Origin: Aphanomyces cochlioides
Taxonomy: Eukaryota; Oomycota; Saprolegniomycetes; Saprolegniales; Verrucalvaceae
Assembly (NCBI GenBank): GCA_019828595.1
Contig: JAHQRK010000050.1
Location: 59,794 to 123,793, forward strand
Direction of reading: 5' to 3'
DNA length: 64,000 nucleotides
Shown here: piece by piece, positions 1 through 8,511 of the stretch
Layout: each line of letters starts with the position of its first letter
Position numbering within the stretch: position 1 is the first letter of the stretch
Made by a program: the position numbers and the translations under genes
The notes under the pieces: model-generated
Told to the model about the DNA's origin: nothing
The model's input: only the letters and a program-made list of their open reading frames with translations
The model's database searches: none

Positions 1-166
1 TTTATTTACTGAATTTAATCATAAAAAAATACCTATAATAGCTTTAATTAATACAAATTCTAACATAAATAATATAAATTATCCTATTTTCTCAAATACT
101 AAAAATTTAAAATCATTATTTTTTTTAATTTATTTGATAAAAAAAACACTTAATAATAATAATTAA
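1..166 (+). CDS. rps2: Ribosomal protein S2, 3' end (cut by window start)
   Basis: The reading frame starting at base 2 encodes the last 54 residues of a small-subunit ribosomal protein S2, including the conserved stretch IPIIALINTNSN followed by a TAA at 164-166. The stop shares its last base with the rps4 ATG. The same residues end the complete rps2 at 49774-50367. Whether this copy has its 5' part upstream of the window, or is cut by the inverted repeat boundary, cannot be told from here. Confidence 0.85.
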   Translation, partial: LFTEFNHKKIPIIALINTNSNINNINYPIFSNTKNLKSLFFLIYLIKKTLNNNN

Positions 167-942
167 TGAATAAATTAAGACCTCGTAACAAAATTTGTTT
201 TCAAAATAATAAACATATTCATGCAAATTTGAATATAGATAAATTAAACAAAAAAAAATGGATTTTATTTAAAAAAAATATATTTTGGAGTGAAAAAAAT
301 AAAACAAATTTAATAAGAAAATTAAAAATTTTTAAAAATCTTGCAAAAGCATTAAAAAAACCTTTTGAATATAAAAAAATTTTAAAAAAATTATCAAAAA
401 CTAAAAAACCTCCAAAAAAAAAATTATATAAAGAAAGATTATTTGCAAAACAACAATTTAAAAATTTTTATGGATGTATTCCAGAATATCAATTAAAAAA
501 TCAATTTAAAGAATTAAAATCTAAAAAAAATAATAATAATATTATTCAAAAATTTATAATTTTATTAGAAAGTAGATTAGATATGGTTGTTTATAGATCA
601 AAAATAGCTAAAACTATTTTTGAAGCAAAACAAATAATAAATCATGGAAAAATTAAAGTTAATAATAAAATAATTAATTCATCTAATTTTATTTTAAATA
701 GGGGTGATATAATTTCATTAAATAATTTTAAAATTTCAAAAAAATATTATTATATTGAAAAAAAAATTAAAAAAAATAGTATTATTTTATTAAAAAAAAT
801 AAGAAAAAATAAAATAAATTATATTGAAATTAATAATAAATTAAATATTTGTATTTTTTTAAGAAAACCTTTATTTAATGAAATTAAATATCCTTTTGAA
901 TTAAATTTAAAATTAGTTGATGAATATTTAAAAAAAAATTAA
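166..942 (+). CDS. rps4: Ribosomal protein S4, copy A
   Basis: Encodes a 258-residue small-subunit protein S4 that binds 16S-type rRNA early in assembly. The N-terminus has the RNKICFQN segment near residue 8. An S4 RNA-binding domain lies at about residues 135-190 (ESRLDMVVYRSKIAKTIFEA, then HGKIKVNN and LNRGDIISL). The middle is lysine-rich, as expected in such an AT-rich genome. The ATG overlaps the rps2 stop by one base, which suggests co-transcription in the order rpl6-rps2-rps4. This copy is open throughout, while copy B is broken by A/T-run shifts. Confidence 0.93.
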   Translation: MNKLRPRNKICFQNNKHIHANLNIDKLNKKKWILFKKNIFWSEKNKTNLIRKLKIFKNLAKALKKPFEYKKILKKLSKTKKPPKKKLYKERLFAKQQFKNFYGCIPEYQLKNQFKELKSKKNNNNIIQKFIILLESRLDMVVYRSKIAKTIFEAKQIINHGKIKVNNKIINSSNFILNRGDIISLNNFKISKKYYYIEKKIKKNSIILLKKIRKNKINYIEINNKLNICIFLRKPLFNEIKYPFELNLKLVDEYLKKN

Positions 943-960
943 TTATTTTAATTAAATTTA

Positions 961-1010
961 TGGACCCTATTTAAAAATAGGTATTTCCAATATAATATTT
1001 AGGGAATAAA
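961..1010. other. Two tandem hairpins between rps4 and nad2
   Basis: The 199-base gap between rps4 and nad2 starts with a perfect 7-bp stem and 2-base loop (66-72/75-81 of the 900s, i.e. 966-972 with 975-981). A second, imperfect stem follows (TATTTCC near 982 with GGGAATA near 1002). Both are kept in copy B (about 48930-48985). They could be an RNA processing signal or part of a small structured RNA. I could not recognise a tRNA or a conventional 5S rRNA here. The rest of the gap (1011-1141) is AT-rich with nothing recognisable. Confidence 0.4.
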
Positions 1011-1141
1011 TATCGACATAATTTTAATTTATATTATAGAATAATTAAGATTAATTTTTAAAAAAAAATTATTTTATATAGAAAAATTCTATATATTTTA
1101 ATAATAATATAATATAGAATATAAATAATAATAATACATAC

Positions 1142-2635
1142 ATGATTTTACAAGAAATTTTTTATAATAATTTTTTATTTCTAATTCCTGAATTTTTTAT
1201 AACTTTAATAATTTTAATTTTTTTATTATTTGGTACTTTTTATAAAAATATAAATAATAAAAAAATATTAGTAACAAAAATAGTAAATAATTTAACAATT
1301 TTTTTATTATTAATTACTTTATTATTAATTTTTAATATACATAATACTTCAAATACATTAATGAATGGTACACTTTATGTGGATAATTTAACACAATTTA
1401 TTAAATTTATTTTAGTTTTATGTACTATTTTTTGTTTGATAATACAAACTGATTATATTATCAAACAAAAAATTTTTTCTTTTGAAATAAATATTTTAAT
1501 ACTAATTTCTTTATTAGGATTAATGTTATTAGTTTCTTCATTTAATTTTATAACATTGTATTTACTTAGCTATTGAGTTACAAAGTTTATCTTTTTATAT
1601 TTTAACCGCTTTAAAAAAAAAATCTCCTTTATCAATTGAAGCTGCGTTAAAATATTTTATTTTAGGGTCAATTGCTTCTAGTTTTATTTTATTTGGTATT
1701 TCAATTATTTACGGTGTATTTGGTACTTTAAATTTTGGTAATATTTTTTTAATTTTATCTAATATTTATTATGTTAATAATATAAATTTAATAATTGGTT
1801 TAATAACTGGATTTTTATTTATTTTAGCAGGTATTTTTTTTAAAATAGGTGCAGCTCCTTTTCATTTTTGGTTACCGGATGTATATGAAGGTGCACCAAA
1901 TAATGTTACAGCTTTTTTTGCTATTGTTCCAAAAATAGCTTTTATAGGCTTATTAATCAGATTTATATTTGATATATTTGCTGATATTTTTTTTTTTTGA
2001 AATTATTTTTTATATTGTTGCTTTATTATCAATGTTAATAGGTTCGTTATCTTCTTACAACAAAGAAAAATAAAAAGATTATTAGCTTATAGTTCAATTA
2101 GTCACGTAGGTTTTATTTTAATTGGATTTACTTCTAATTTATTTGATAGTGTTCCATATATTTTATTATATATTATTATTTATATAATAATGAGCATAAA
2201 TTTATGGACTTCTTATCTATCTTTATATATTAATTATAAACCAATTAAATACTTAACTGATTTATCAAATATTTTTACATTTAATAAAATATTAGCTTTT
2301 ATAATTGTGCTAAATATTTTCTCAATGTCGGGTATACCTCCTTTAGCCGGTTTTTTTTCAAAATTATTTTTGTTTATATCAGCTATTAAAGCTAAATATT
2401 TCGGATTAGTTTTTTTTAGTGTATTAATAAGTATTGTAAGTTCTTTTTATTATTTAAGAATGATAAAAATTATTTTTTTTGAAAAAATATCTAAAAAATT
2501 ATTTGTAAATAAAATTTCGAAATTAAATAGTATTATTTTAGTAATTAATACTCTCAATTTTTATTATTCTTTTTTATATATCCTAATATTATATTAATAA
2601 ATTTAAATAAATTTTATTTTTATTTATTAATATAA
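1142..2635 (+). CDS. nad2: NADH dehydrogenase subunit 2, copy A (reading frame broken)
   Basis: Proton-pumping membrane subunit of complex I. The copy B gene is intact at 496 residues. This copy carries the same protein but with frame breaks at about 1560 (a 4-base insertion within FITLYLAIE), about 1990 (in a T run) and about 2055 (a missing base before LQQRKIK). It therefore reads as separate pieces, at 1142-1576 and 2190-2597 among others. Recognisable parts are the hydrophobic N-terminus, the PFHFWLPDVYEGAP motif in the middle and MSGIPPLAGFFSK near the end, all typical of Nad2. The breaks are most simply sequence errors, since the other copy is open. Confidence 0.92.
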
Positions 2636-2646
2636 TTTATAATTAA

Positions 2647-2719
2647 GTTTAGATAGCTCAGTTGGTTAGAGTAAAAGACTGAAAATCTTTATGTCGGTGG
2701 TTCGAATCCACCTCTAGAC
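2647..2719 (+). tRNA. trnF(gaa): tRNA-Phe (GAA), copy A
   Basis: Full cloverleaf: 7-bp acceptor GTTTAGA/TCTAGAC, D-arm with AGCTCAGTTGGTTAGAGT, anticodon loop CTGAAAA (GAA), and T-loop GGTTCGAATCC. It lies directly upstream of rps10, as in oomycete mitochondrial genomes. Confidence 0.95.
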
Positions 2720-2736
2720 AAATTTGAAAATAACAT

Positions 2737-3073
2737 ATGTATATATTAAAAATAACAATTAAATCTTTAAAAAATATAAATAATTTGAAAATAAAATATT
2801 TATATTTATATAAAATCAAACAATTTTTAAAAAATAAAAATATAAAATTACAAGGAAATATACAACAAAAAAAAAAAAAAAAAAACAATATATACTGTAT
2901 TACGATCACCCCATGTAAATAAAAAATCTATGGAACATTTTAGTTATAATTTTTATAATAAAAATTTTTATGTATTAAATAATAATTTTTATACTTTAAT
3001 TTATTTTTCAATTATTTTAAGAAAAATTTTACCACATAATATTTTATTAAAAATGAAAATAAAAAAAAATTAA
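2737..3073 (+). CDS. rps10: Ribosomal protein S10, copy A (frame shift in A run)
   Basis: Small-subunit protein S10. The first frame begins at ATG 2737 (MYILKITIKSLKN) and runs into a 19-base A run at about 2867-2885. After it the correct frame continues one register away, giving RSPHVNKKSMEHF, the hallmark of S10 proteins. It goes on to LRKILPHNILLKMKIKKN and a TAA at 3071-3073. The total is about 112 residues, normal for S10. Its position between trnF and trnR is the location used for the oomycete rps10 barcode. Neither repeat copy reads through, so the true A-run length is unknown. Confidence 0.85.
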
Positions 3074-3080
3074 ATTTAAT

Positions 3081-3153
3081 ATGCTTATAGCTTAATAGGA
3101 TAAAGCCGTAGATTGCGGATCTATTAGATGGAAGTTCAAATCTTTCTAAGCAT
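3081..3153 (+). tRNA. trnR(gcg): tRNA-Arg (GCG), copy A
   Basis: Acceptor ATGCTTA/TAAGCAT, D-arm AGCTTAATAGGATAAAGC, and anticodon loop TTGCGGA (GCG, Arg CGN). It starts 8 bases after the rps10 stop, within a tight tRNA run. Confidence 0.92.
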
Positions 3154-3160
3154 ATTTTAT

Positions 3161-3236
3161 TTTAGAGTATGGCCAAGTTGGTAAGGCATCCGTTTTTGGT
3201 ATGGAAAATCAGAGGTTCGAATCCTTTTACTCTAAA
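3161..3236 (+). tRNA. trnQ(ttg): tRNA-Gln (TTG), copy A
   Basis: Acceptor TTTAGAG/CTCTAAA, anticodon loop with TTG, and a T-arm ending in GGTTCGAATCC. It follows trnR by 7 bases. Confidence 0.92.
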
Positions 3237-3246
3237 AATTTATATA

Positions 3247-3319
3247 GGGCCTATAACTCAGTTGGTTAGAGTATACGCCTGATAAGTGTAAAGTCAGTAG
3301 TTCAAATCTACTTAGGCCC
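3247..3319 (+). tRNA. trnI(gat): tRNA-Ile (GAT), copy A
   Basis: Acceptor GGGCCTA/TAGGCCC, canonical D-arm AACTCAGTTGGTTAGAGT, anticodon loop CTGATAA (GAT), and T-loop GTTCAAAT. Confidence 0.95.
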
Positions 3320-3341
3320 ATTTTGATAAATATAAATAAAA

Positions 3342-3413
3342 GGGTAATTAGCTCAATTGGCAGAGTATTTCGTTTACACCGAAAATGTTAGCGGTTCAAA
3401 TCCGTTATTACCT
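3342..3413 (+). tRNA. trnV(tac): tRNA-Val (TAC), copy A
   Basis: Acceptor GGGTAAT/ATTACCT, D-arm AGCTCAATTGGCAGAGT, anticodon stem TTTCG/CGAAA with loop TTTACAC (TAC), and T-arm GCGGTTCAAATCCGT. It lies 24 bases before rps12. Confidence 0.95.
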
Positions 3414-3437
3414 ATTAAATATTTTTATTAATTATTT

Positions 3438-3815
3438 ATGTCAACTATTAATCAATTATTTTTACAAAAACAAAAACGTTTAAAAAAAAAAAAAATAAAT
3501 AAAAGCCCTGCGCTTCAAAAGTGTCCTCAAAAAAAAGGTGTTTGTATAAAAGTATATATTAAAACTCCAAAAAAACCTAATTCAGCTTTAAGAAAAGTAG
3601 CAAAAGTTAAATTAACAAATAATTATTCTGTTATTTGTTATATACCAGGAATAGGTCATAATTTACAAGAACATTCAATTGTATTAATTAAAGGAGGTCG
3701 CGTTCAAGATTTACCAGGTGTTAAATATCATATAATTAGAGGTAAATATGATTTATTAGGTGTAACATCACGCAAAACTTCAAGATCAAAATATGGTACA
3801 AAAAAATCAAAATAA
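3438..3815 (+). CDS. rps12: Ribosomal protein S12, copy A
   Basis: Encodes a 125-residue S12, the decoding-centre protein. It shows [17 protein letters not shown] at about residues 45-60 and [19 protein letters not shown] at about 73-91, both near-universal S12 blocks, and a C-terminal KYGTKKSK. Length is normal. The last 23 bases overlap the rps7 start, as expected for a translationally coupled str-operon pair. Copies A and B differ near the end (KTSRSKYG here, KTSSQKYG in B) without a length change in the gene. Confidence 0.96.
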   Translation: MSTINQLFLQKQKRLKKKKINKSPALQKCPQKKGVCIKVYIKTPKKPNSALRKVAKVKLTNNYSVICYIPGIGHNLQEHSIVLIKGGRVQDLPGVKYHIIRGKYDLLGVTSRKTSRSKYGTKKSK

Positions 3816-4236
3816 TTTTATAAAAAATATTTTAATTAAAATGTTATTAAAAAAAGGTAAAAAAACTGTTGCCGAAAAATTATATAATAATATTTTAATT
3901 AATTTATTAAAAAAAACAAAACAAAAACCAATTTTTATTTTAATAAAAGCTATTGATAATTTATCACCAACATTAAAATTGATAAATGTGCCAGTAAGTA
4001 AAAGAAAAAAAAGAAAAAAAAAAAATCGTTATTTTTTAATTTTTTTGAATGAAGAAAAACAAATTAAAAATTCTATAAATTATATTTTATTTTTTTCGAA
4101 AAAAAGAAAAACAAATTTTTTAAAAAATATTGTTAATGAAATAATAAATACTTTTAATAAAAAAAGTAAAAGTATTGAAAAAAATAAAGAAACATATAAA
4201 GAAATAAATAAATTAAGATATAATATTAAATATTAA
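3793..4236 (+). CDS. rps7: Ribosomal protein S7, copy A
   Basis: A 147-residue S7, the small-subunit head protein. It has the S7 pattern: an N-terminal helix region with [18 protein letters not shown], then [23 protein letters not shown] where the basic beta-hairpin contacts rRNA, and a C-terminal [20 protein letters not shown] helix. It overlaps rps12 by 23 bases in another frame. Its last codons are also the left edge of a block copied upstream of orf300 (see 4206-4398). Copy B differs at one residue near 103 (SRKRKTN). Confidence 0.9.
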   Translation: MVQKNQNNFIKNILIKMLLKKGKKTVAEKLYNNILINLLKKTKQKPIFILIKAIDNLSPTLKLINVPVSKRKKRKKKNRYFLIFLNEEKQIKNSINYILFFSKKRKTNFLKNIVNEIINTFNKKSKSIEKNKETYKEINKLRYNIKY

Positions 4237-4398
4237 AAAATATTATAATTAATAAAAAATTGTAAATATTTACAATTTTTTGAGTATTTTGATAAAAAAT
4301 ATAAAAGTTAGATATATATTTTATATATATATATTTTTTTTTTTTCTCGAAATTTATATAATAAAAATATAAATTAAAAAATGTCATCATTTAAAAAA
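4206..4398 (+). repeat. Dispersed block: rps7 3' end, spacer, nad7 leader and first codons (source copy)
   Basis: The stretch from the last rps7 codons through the rps7-nad7 spacer to the sixth nad7 codon recurs at 11823-12005, just before orf300. Its spacer and leader recur at 60823-60990, before orf282 copy C. Reverse copies are at about 45550-45742 and 37945-38127. It holds a 28-base perfect palindrome (4254-4281), a shared run GAGTATTTTGATAAAAAATA, a short AT repeat of variable length, and a leader CTCGAAATTTATATAATAAA just before the ATG. In its home position it is the 5' region of nad7. The other placements look like captured expression signals. Confidence 0.85.
4254..4281. promoter_or_regulatory. 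28-base perfect palindrome upstream of nad7
   Basis: AAAAAATTGTAAATATTTACAATTTTTT reads the same on both strands with no loop (dyad at 4267/4268). It sits 18 bases after the rps7 stop and 100 bases before nad7, in the inverted-repeat block also found at 11863-11890 and 60864-60891. A role as transcript end or processing hairpin for rps7, or as a protein-binding site, is plausible but not shown. Confidence 0.5.
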
Positions 4399-5562
4399 GT
4401 AAAAAATTTTTCAATAAATTTTGGACCACAACATCCAGCTGCACACGGAGTGTTACGTTTAATTTTAGAATTAAATGGGGAAGTTGTTCAAAAAGCAGAT
4501 CCACATATAGGTTTATTACATAGAGGTACTGAAAAATTAATTGAATATAAAAATTATTTGCAAGCATTACCTTATTTTGATCGATTAGATTATGTATCTA
4601 TGATGTGTCAAGAACATGCATATGTTTTAGCAGTTGAAAAATTATTAAACTGTAACGTACCTTTAAGAGCTAAATATATTAGAGTATTATTTTCTGAAAT
4701 TACAAGATTATTAAATCATTTGTTATTTGTATCATGTCATGCTTTAGATGTAGGAGCTATGACACCTTTTTTTTGGGGATTTGAGGAGCGTGAAAAATTA
4801 ATGGAATTTTATGAACGAGTTTCTGGTGCACGTATGCATTCAAGTTATTTTAGACCTGGGGGTGTTAATCAAGATTTACCTATAGGCTTATTAAATGATA
4901 TTTATTTATTTTGTTTACAATTCCCTACAAGATTAGACGAATTTGAAGAAATGTTAACTAATAATCGTATTTGGAAACAAAGATTAGTAGATATAGGTAT
5001 TGTTACCGCTAACGATGCTTTAGATTTAGGTTTTAGCGGTGTTATGTTAAGAGGTTCTGGAATTTCTTGGGATTTAAGAAAAACACAACCCTATGAAATA
5101 TATGATAAATTAGATTTTACAATTCCCGTTGGAACAAATGGAGATTGTTATGATAGATATTTAATTCGAATAGAAGAAATGCGTCAATCAATTAATATAA
5201 TATTACAAACATTAAATAATATACCAAATGGACCTGTAAAAGTAGATGATAAAAAAATAATAAATCCAAGTAGATTACAAATAAAAAAATCTATGGAATC
5301 TTTAATACACCATTTTAAATATTATTCTGAAAATATAACAGTAAATAGTGGTGAAACTTATACTGTAATTGAAGCTCCAAAAGGTGAATTTGGTGTTTTT
5401 TTAGTTTCAGATGGTACAAATAAACCTTATCGTTGTAAAATTAAATCACCAGGATTTCCACATTTACAAGCGTTAGATTTTATGTGTAAAGAACATATGA
5501 TCGCAGATGTTGTAACTATTATAGGAACACAGGATATAGTTTTTGGGGAGGTAGATAGATAA
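4381..5562 (+). CDS. nad7: NADH dehydrogenase subunit 7, copy A
   Basis: The 49-kDa (NuoD-type) subunit of complex I, in the peripheral arm at the ubiquinone site. It is 393 residues, the usual length. Motifs include [16 protein letters not shown] at residues 11-26, [14 protein letters not shown] near 41-54, the DRLDYVSMM segment near 66, [10 protein letters not shown] near 158 and the C-terminal [11 protein letters not shown]. The ATG is at the end of the leader shared with orf300. This copy is open, while copy B has one shift. orf140 follows 12 bases downstream, suggesting a joint transcript. Confidence 0.97.
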   Translation: MSSFKKVKNFSINFGPQHPAAHGVLRLILELNGEVVQKADPHIGLLHRGTEKLIEYKNYLQALPYFDRLDYVSMMCQEHAYVLAVEKLLNCNVPLRAKYIRVLFSEITRLLNHLLFVSCHALDVGAMTPFFWGFEEREKLMEFYERVSGARMHSSYFRPGGVNQDLPIGLLNDIYLFCLQFPTRLDEFEEMLTNNRIWKQRLVDIGIVTANDALDLGFSGVMLRGSGISWDLRKTQPYEIYDKLDFTIPVGTNGDCYDRYLIRIEEMRQSINIILQTLNNIPNGPVKVDDKKIINPSRLQIKKSMESLIHHFKYYSENITVNSGETYTVIEAPKGEFGVFLVSDGTNKPYRCKIKSPGFPHLQALDFMCKEHMIADVVTIIGTQDIVFGEVDR

Positions 5563-5574
5563 AATTTATTTTTA

Positions 5575-5997
5575 ATGATTAATAAATATTTAAATAAATT
5601 TAAAATAGAAAAAATAAAACAAATAGAAAAAGATTATAATTATATTTATTTTTTTCGTTATAATGATTTAAATTATAATGAAAAAATTCATTTAAAAAAA
5701 GAAGTAAAAAAATTAAATTTTAATTTTTTTATTTTAAAACAAAGTTTAGTAAAATATTTTTTTACACATTTAAAAGGTCAAAGTTCTTTAATTATTATTT
5801 ATTCGAATAATCTTTTAAATGTTAATTTAATTTTACAAAAAATTAAAAAAATTGAATTTATATATTTATACAATAAAGAATTAATTTTTTCAAATTCTAA
5901 ATTAAAATATATAAATGTAAAACAAGATACCCCTTTAAATTTACAAATAAAAAAACCTTTATTTTATTTTTATAATATTTTAAAAAAAATTTTATAA
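5575..5997 (+). CDS. rpl10: Probable ribosomal protein L10, copy A
   Basis: A 140-residue basic, lysine- and isoleucine-rich protein, intact and the same in copy B. The N-terminal half resembles L10: a short helix, then YIYFFRYNDLNYNEKIHLKK followed by EVKKLNFNFFILKQSLVKYF and LKGQSSLIIIYSNN. This matches the L10 pattern of strand, Lxx-helix, a 'kN(t)L' helix and a 'l.Gp..l.f' turn. The rest is too diverged to judge. It lies 12 bases after nad7 and before trnH. I base the call on motif order only. It could also be an unassigned ymf-type ORF. Confidence 0.45.
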   Translation: MINKYLNKFKIEKIKQIEKDYNYIYFFRYNDLNYNEKIHLKKEVKKLNFNFFILKQSLVKYFFTHLKGQSSLIIIYSNNLLNVNLILQKIKKIEFIYLYNKELIFSNSKLKYINVKQDTPLNLQIKKPLFYFYNILKKIL

Positions 5998-6010
5998 AAT
6001 AAAAATAAAA

Positions 6011-6084
6011 GGCGAATATAACTCAATTGGTAGAGTATCAGATTGTGAGTTTGAAAGTTATGGGTTCAATCCCCATTATTCGCC
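6011..6084 (+). tRNA. trnH(gtg): tRNA-His (GTG), copy A
   Basis: Acceptor GGCGAAT/ATTCGCC, D-arm AACTCAATTGGTAGAGT, anticodon loop TTGTGAG region with GTG, and T-arm TGGGTTCAATCCCCA. It sits between the probable rpl10 and nad4. Confidence 0.93.
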
Positions 6085-6112
6085 AGATTTCATTAATGAA
6101 ATTATATTTTTT

Positions 6113-7585
6113 ATGCAAGATTTACTTTTTTATTTGATTATTTTACCTATATTTGGAATATTTTTTTTATTTTTTTTTAAAGATGAAAAAGATATTAAGA
6201 ATTTCAGTGTTTTTTATTCTTTTTTAATTTTTATCATTTCTCTATTTTTATGGATATATTTTGATAAATCAGCATCTGAATTTCAATTTAGTTTTAATTA
6301 TGATTGGTTAAGCAATTATAATATGTATTTTAGTTTTGGTATTGATGGTATTTCTATTTTTTTTATAATAGCAACAACATTTTTAATACCAATCTGTTTT
6401 CTAGCAAGTTATGAAGTAATAAAAAAAAATGTAAGAGAATATTGTATTTTATTTTTTTTTTTAGAATTTTTTTTATTAATAACTTTTAGTACTTTAGATT
6501 TAATTATTTTTTATATTTTTTTTGAAAGCGTTTTAATACCTATGTTTTTAATTATAGGTATTTGGGGATCAAGAGAAAGAAAAATAAAAGCATCATATTA
6601 TTTTTTTATTTATACATTAACAGGATCTTTATTTATGTTTATAGCCATTATACATATTTATTTAATTACAGGAACTACCATGTATTTATATTTATATAAT
6701 TATAATTTTAATATTTTTTATCAAAAATTATATTGGTTAGCTTTTTTTTTTTCATTTGCTGTAAAAGTTCCTATGTTACCTTTTCATATTTGGTTACCTG
6801 AAGCTCATGTTGAAGCTCCTACAGCTGGTTCTGTTATTTTGGCTGGTATTTTATTAAAATTAGGTTCATATGGATTAATTCGTTTTTCATTACCTTTATT
6901 TCCAAAAGCAACAGTTTTTTTTTCACCTTTGGTTTTAATTTTTTGTTTAATATCTGTTATATATGCTTCATTAACAGCTATTAGACAGACAGATTTAAAA
7001 AGAATTATTGCGTATGCTTCTGTTGCTCATATGAACATGATTATTATTGGTTTATTTTCTTTAACAGTTGAGGGAATTGAAGGTAGTTTATTACAAATGT
7101 TAAGTCATAGTATAGTTTCTAGTGCTTTATTTTTATGTATTGGAATATTATATGATAGATATCATTCAAGATATGTTGCATACTATAGTGGATTAGCACA
7201 TACAATGCCTATATATTCGATGTTTTTTTTATTTTATATTTTTGCAAATATTTCATTACCTGGAACAAGTAGTTTTGTTGGTGAACTATTAATATTAGTT
7301 GGTATTTTTCAAGAAAATACTATAGTGGCTGCTTTAGCTGGAACAAGCATGATTTTAGGTGGATGTTATTCATTATTACTATATAATAGAATATGTTATG
7401 GTAATATTCAAAGTAATTTTTTAAATAATTATTTTGATATAACTTATAGAGAATTTTTAATTCATATTATTTTAATAGTAATTACATTAGTTATGGGTAT
7501 TTATCCAAAAATATTTTTAAGTTGTATGCATGAAACTATTTATAGATTAGTTTCTCATATGGAAATTTGTATATATTTTATATAA
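6113..7585 (+). CDS. nad4: NADH dehydrogenase subunit 4, copy A
   Basis: Antiporter-like membrane subunit of complex I, 490 residues, all hydrophobic helices. Diagnostic blocks are FGIDGISIFFIIAT near residue 75, FFESVLIPMFLIIGIWG near 137, the VKVPMLPFHIWLPEAHVEAP region near 218-236 and AYASVAHMNM near 304. The length is normal for the family. The 3' end of this gene is also the source of a degenerate copy downstream of cox1 (11708-11793). This copy is intact, while copy B is shifted in two places. Confidence 0.97.
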   Translation: MQDLLFYLIILPIFGIFFLFFFKDEKDIKNFSVFYSFLIFIISLFLWIYFDKSASEFQFSFNYDWLSNYNMYFSFGIDGISIFFIIATTFLIPICFLASYEVIKKNVREYCILFFFLEFFLLITFSTLDLIIFYIFFESVLIPMFLIIGIWGSRERKIKASYYFFIYTLTGSLFMFIAIIHIYLITGTTMYLYLYNYNFNIFYQKLYWLAFFFSFAVKVPMLPFHIWLPEAHVEAPTAGSVILAGILLKLGSYGLIRFSLPLFPKATVFFSPLVLIFCLISVIYASLTAIRQTDLKRIIAYASVAHMNMIIIGLFSLTVEGIEGSLLQMLSHSIVSSALFLCIGILYDRYHSRYVAYYSGLAHTMPIYSMFFLFYIFANISLPGTSSFVGELLILVGIFQENTIVAALAGTSMILGGCYSLLLYNRICYGNIQSNFLNNYFDITYREFLIHIILIVITLVMGIYPKIFLSCMHETIYRLVSHMEICIYFI

Positions 7586-7647
7586 AATTTCCATATAATT
7601 AATATAAAAATTTTTAATATTTTATTTTTTTTATTTCTAATAATATT

Positions 7648-8464
7648 ATGTCAAATTCAATAAATAATCAAAATTTATATAAACATCCATACCATTTAGT
7701 AGATCCAAGTCCTTGGCCTTTTATGATTTCACTTGGTTGTTTATTTTTTACATTTGGTATGGCAATGTGGTTTCATGGTTATACTGGTAGTGGTTTTTTA
7801 GTAATAACAGGTTTAATTACTATTATATTTATAATGTATACTTGGTTAAGAGACGTTGTAAGAGAAGCCGTTTATGAAGGTCAACATACTTTAAAAGTTC
7901 AATTAGGTTTAAGAAATGGGATGTTATTATTCATTTTAAGTGAAGTAATGTTTTTTTTTAGTTTTTTTTGGGCTTTTTTTCATTCAGCTTTAGCTCCTAC
8001 TCCTGATATTGGTTCAGTGTGGCCTCCTTTAGGTGTAGAAACTATAGATGCTTGGGGAATACCTTTTATTAAATACTGTAATTTTATTAACATCTGGAGC
8101 TACTATCACATGGGCTCATCATGCTATTATTGTGGGATCTAGACAAAATATTATTTTAAGTTTAATATTAACAATTTTATTAGCTATTTTTTTTACTTTT
8201 ATTCAAGCTTTTGAATATGTAGAATCATCTTTTACTATTTCTGATAGTATTTATGGAACTACTTTTTTTTTATTAACAGGTTTTCATGGGATACATGTAA
8301 TTATAGGTACTATTTTCATTTTAGTTGGAACCATTAGAGCTATTAAACATCATTTCACTCGACAAAATCATTTTGGTTTTGAAGCTGCTGCTTGGTACTG
8401 GCATTTTGTGGATGTTGTTTGGTTATTTTTATTTATAGTTGTTTATTGGTGGGGTGGTCAATAA
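7648..8464 (+). CDS. cox3: Cytochrome c oxidase subunit III, copy A (one shift)
   Basis: Core subunit of complex IV. Copy B is a single 271-residue frame. Here one extra T at about 8064 (within GIPLLNTV) splits it into 7648-8142 and 8048-8464. Visible family features are [13 protein letters not shown] at residues 13-25, [20 protein letters not shown] near 97-116, FHGIHVIIG near 218 and the C-terminal [12 protein letters not shown]. The defect is most likely a sequence error. cox3, atp6, cox2 and cox1 follow each other on the same strand. Confidence 0.96.
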
Positions 8465-8511
8465 AATATTTTTTTTATAAATATTAATAATTTTTATATA
8501 ATTTTAATAAA

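Noticed and set aside
1011..1141. A cryptic trnT in the rps4-nad2 spacer
   Set aside because: No T-arm (GTTCRANNC) or anticodon stem with TGT could be found.
2867..2885. rps10 as a pseudogene because of the frame break
   Set aside because: The break lies in a long A run whose length differs between the two copies, and both flanking parts are well conserved. A sequence error is more likely.
2658..2909. 83-codon minus-strand frame over trnF and rps10 (also 47039-47284)
   Set aside because: Passes through a tRNA and is antisense to rps10.
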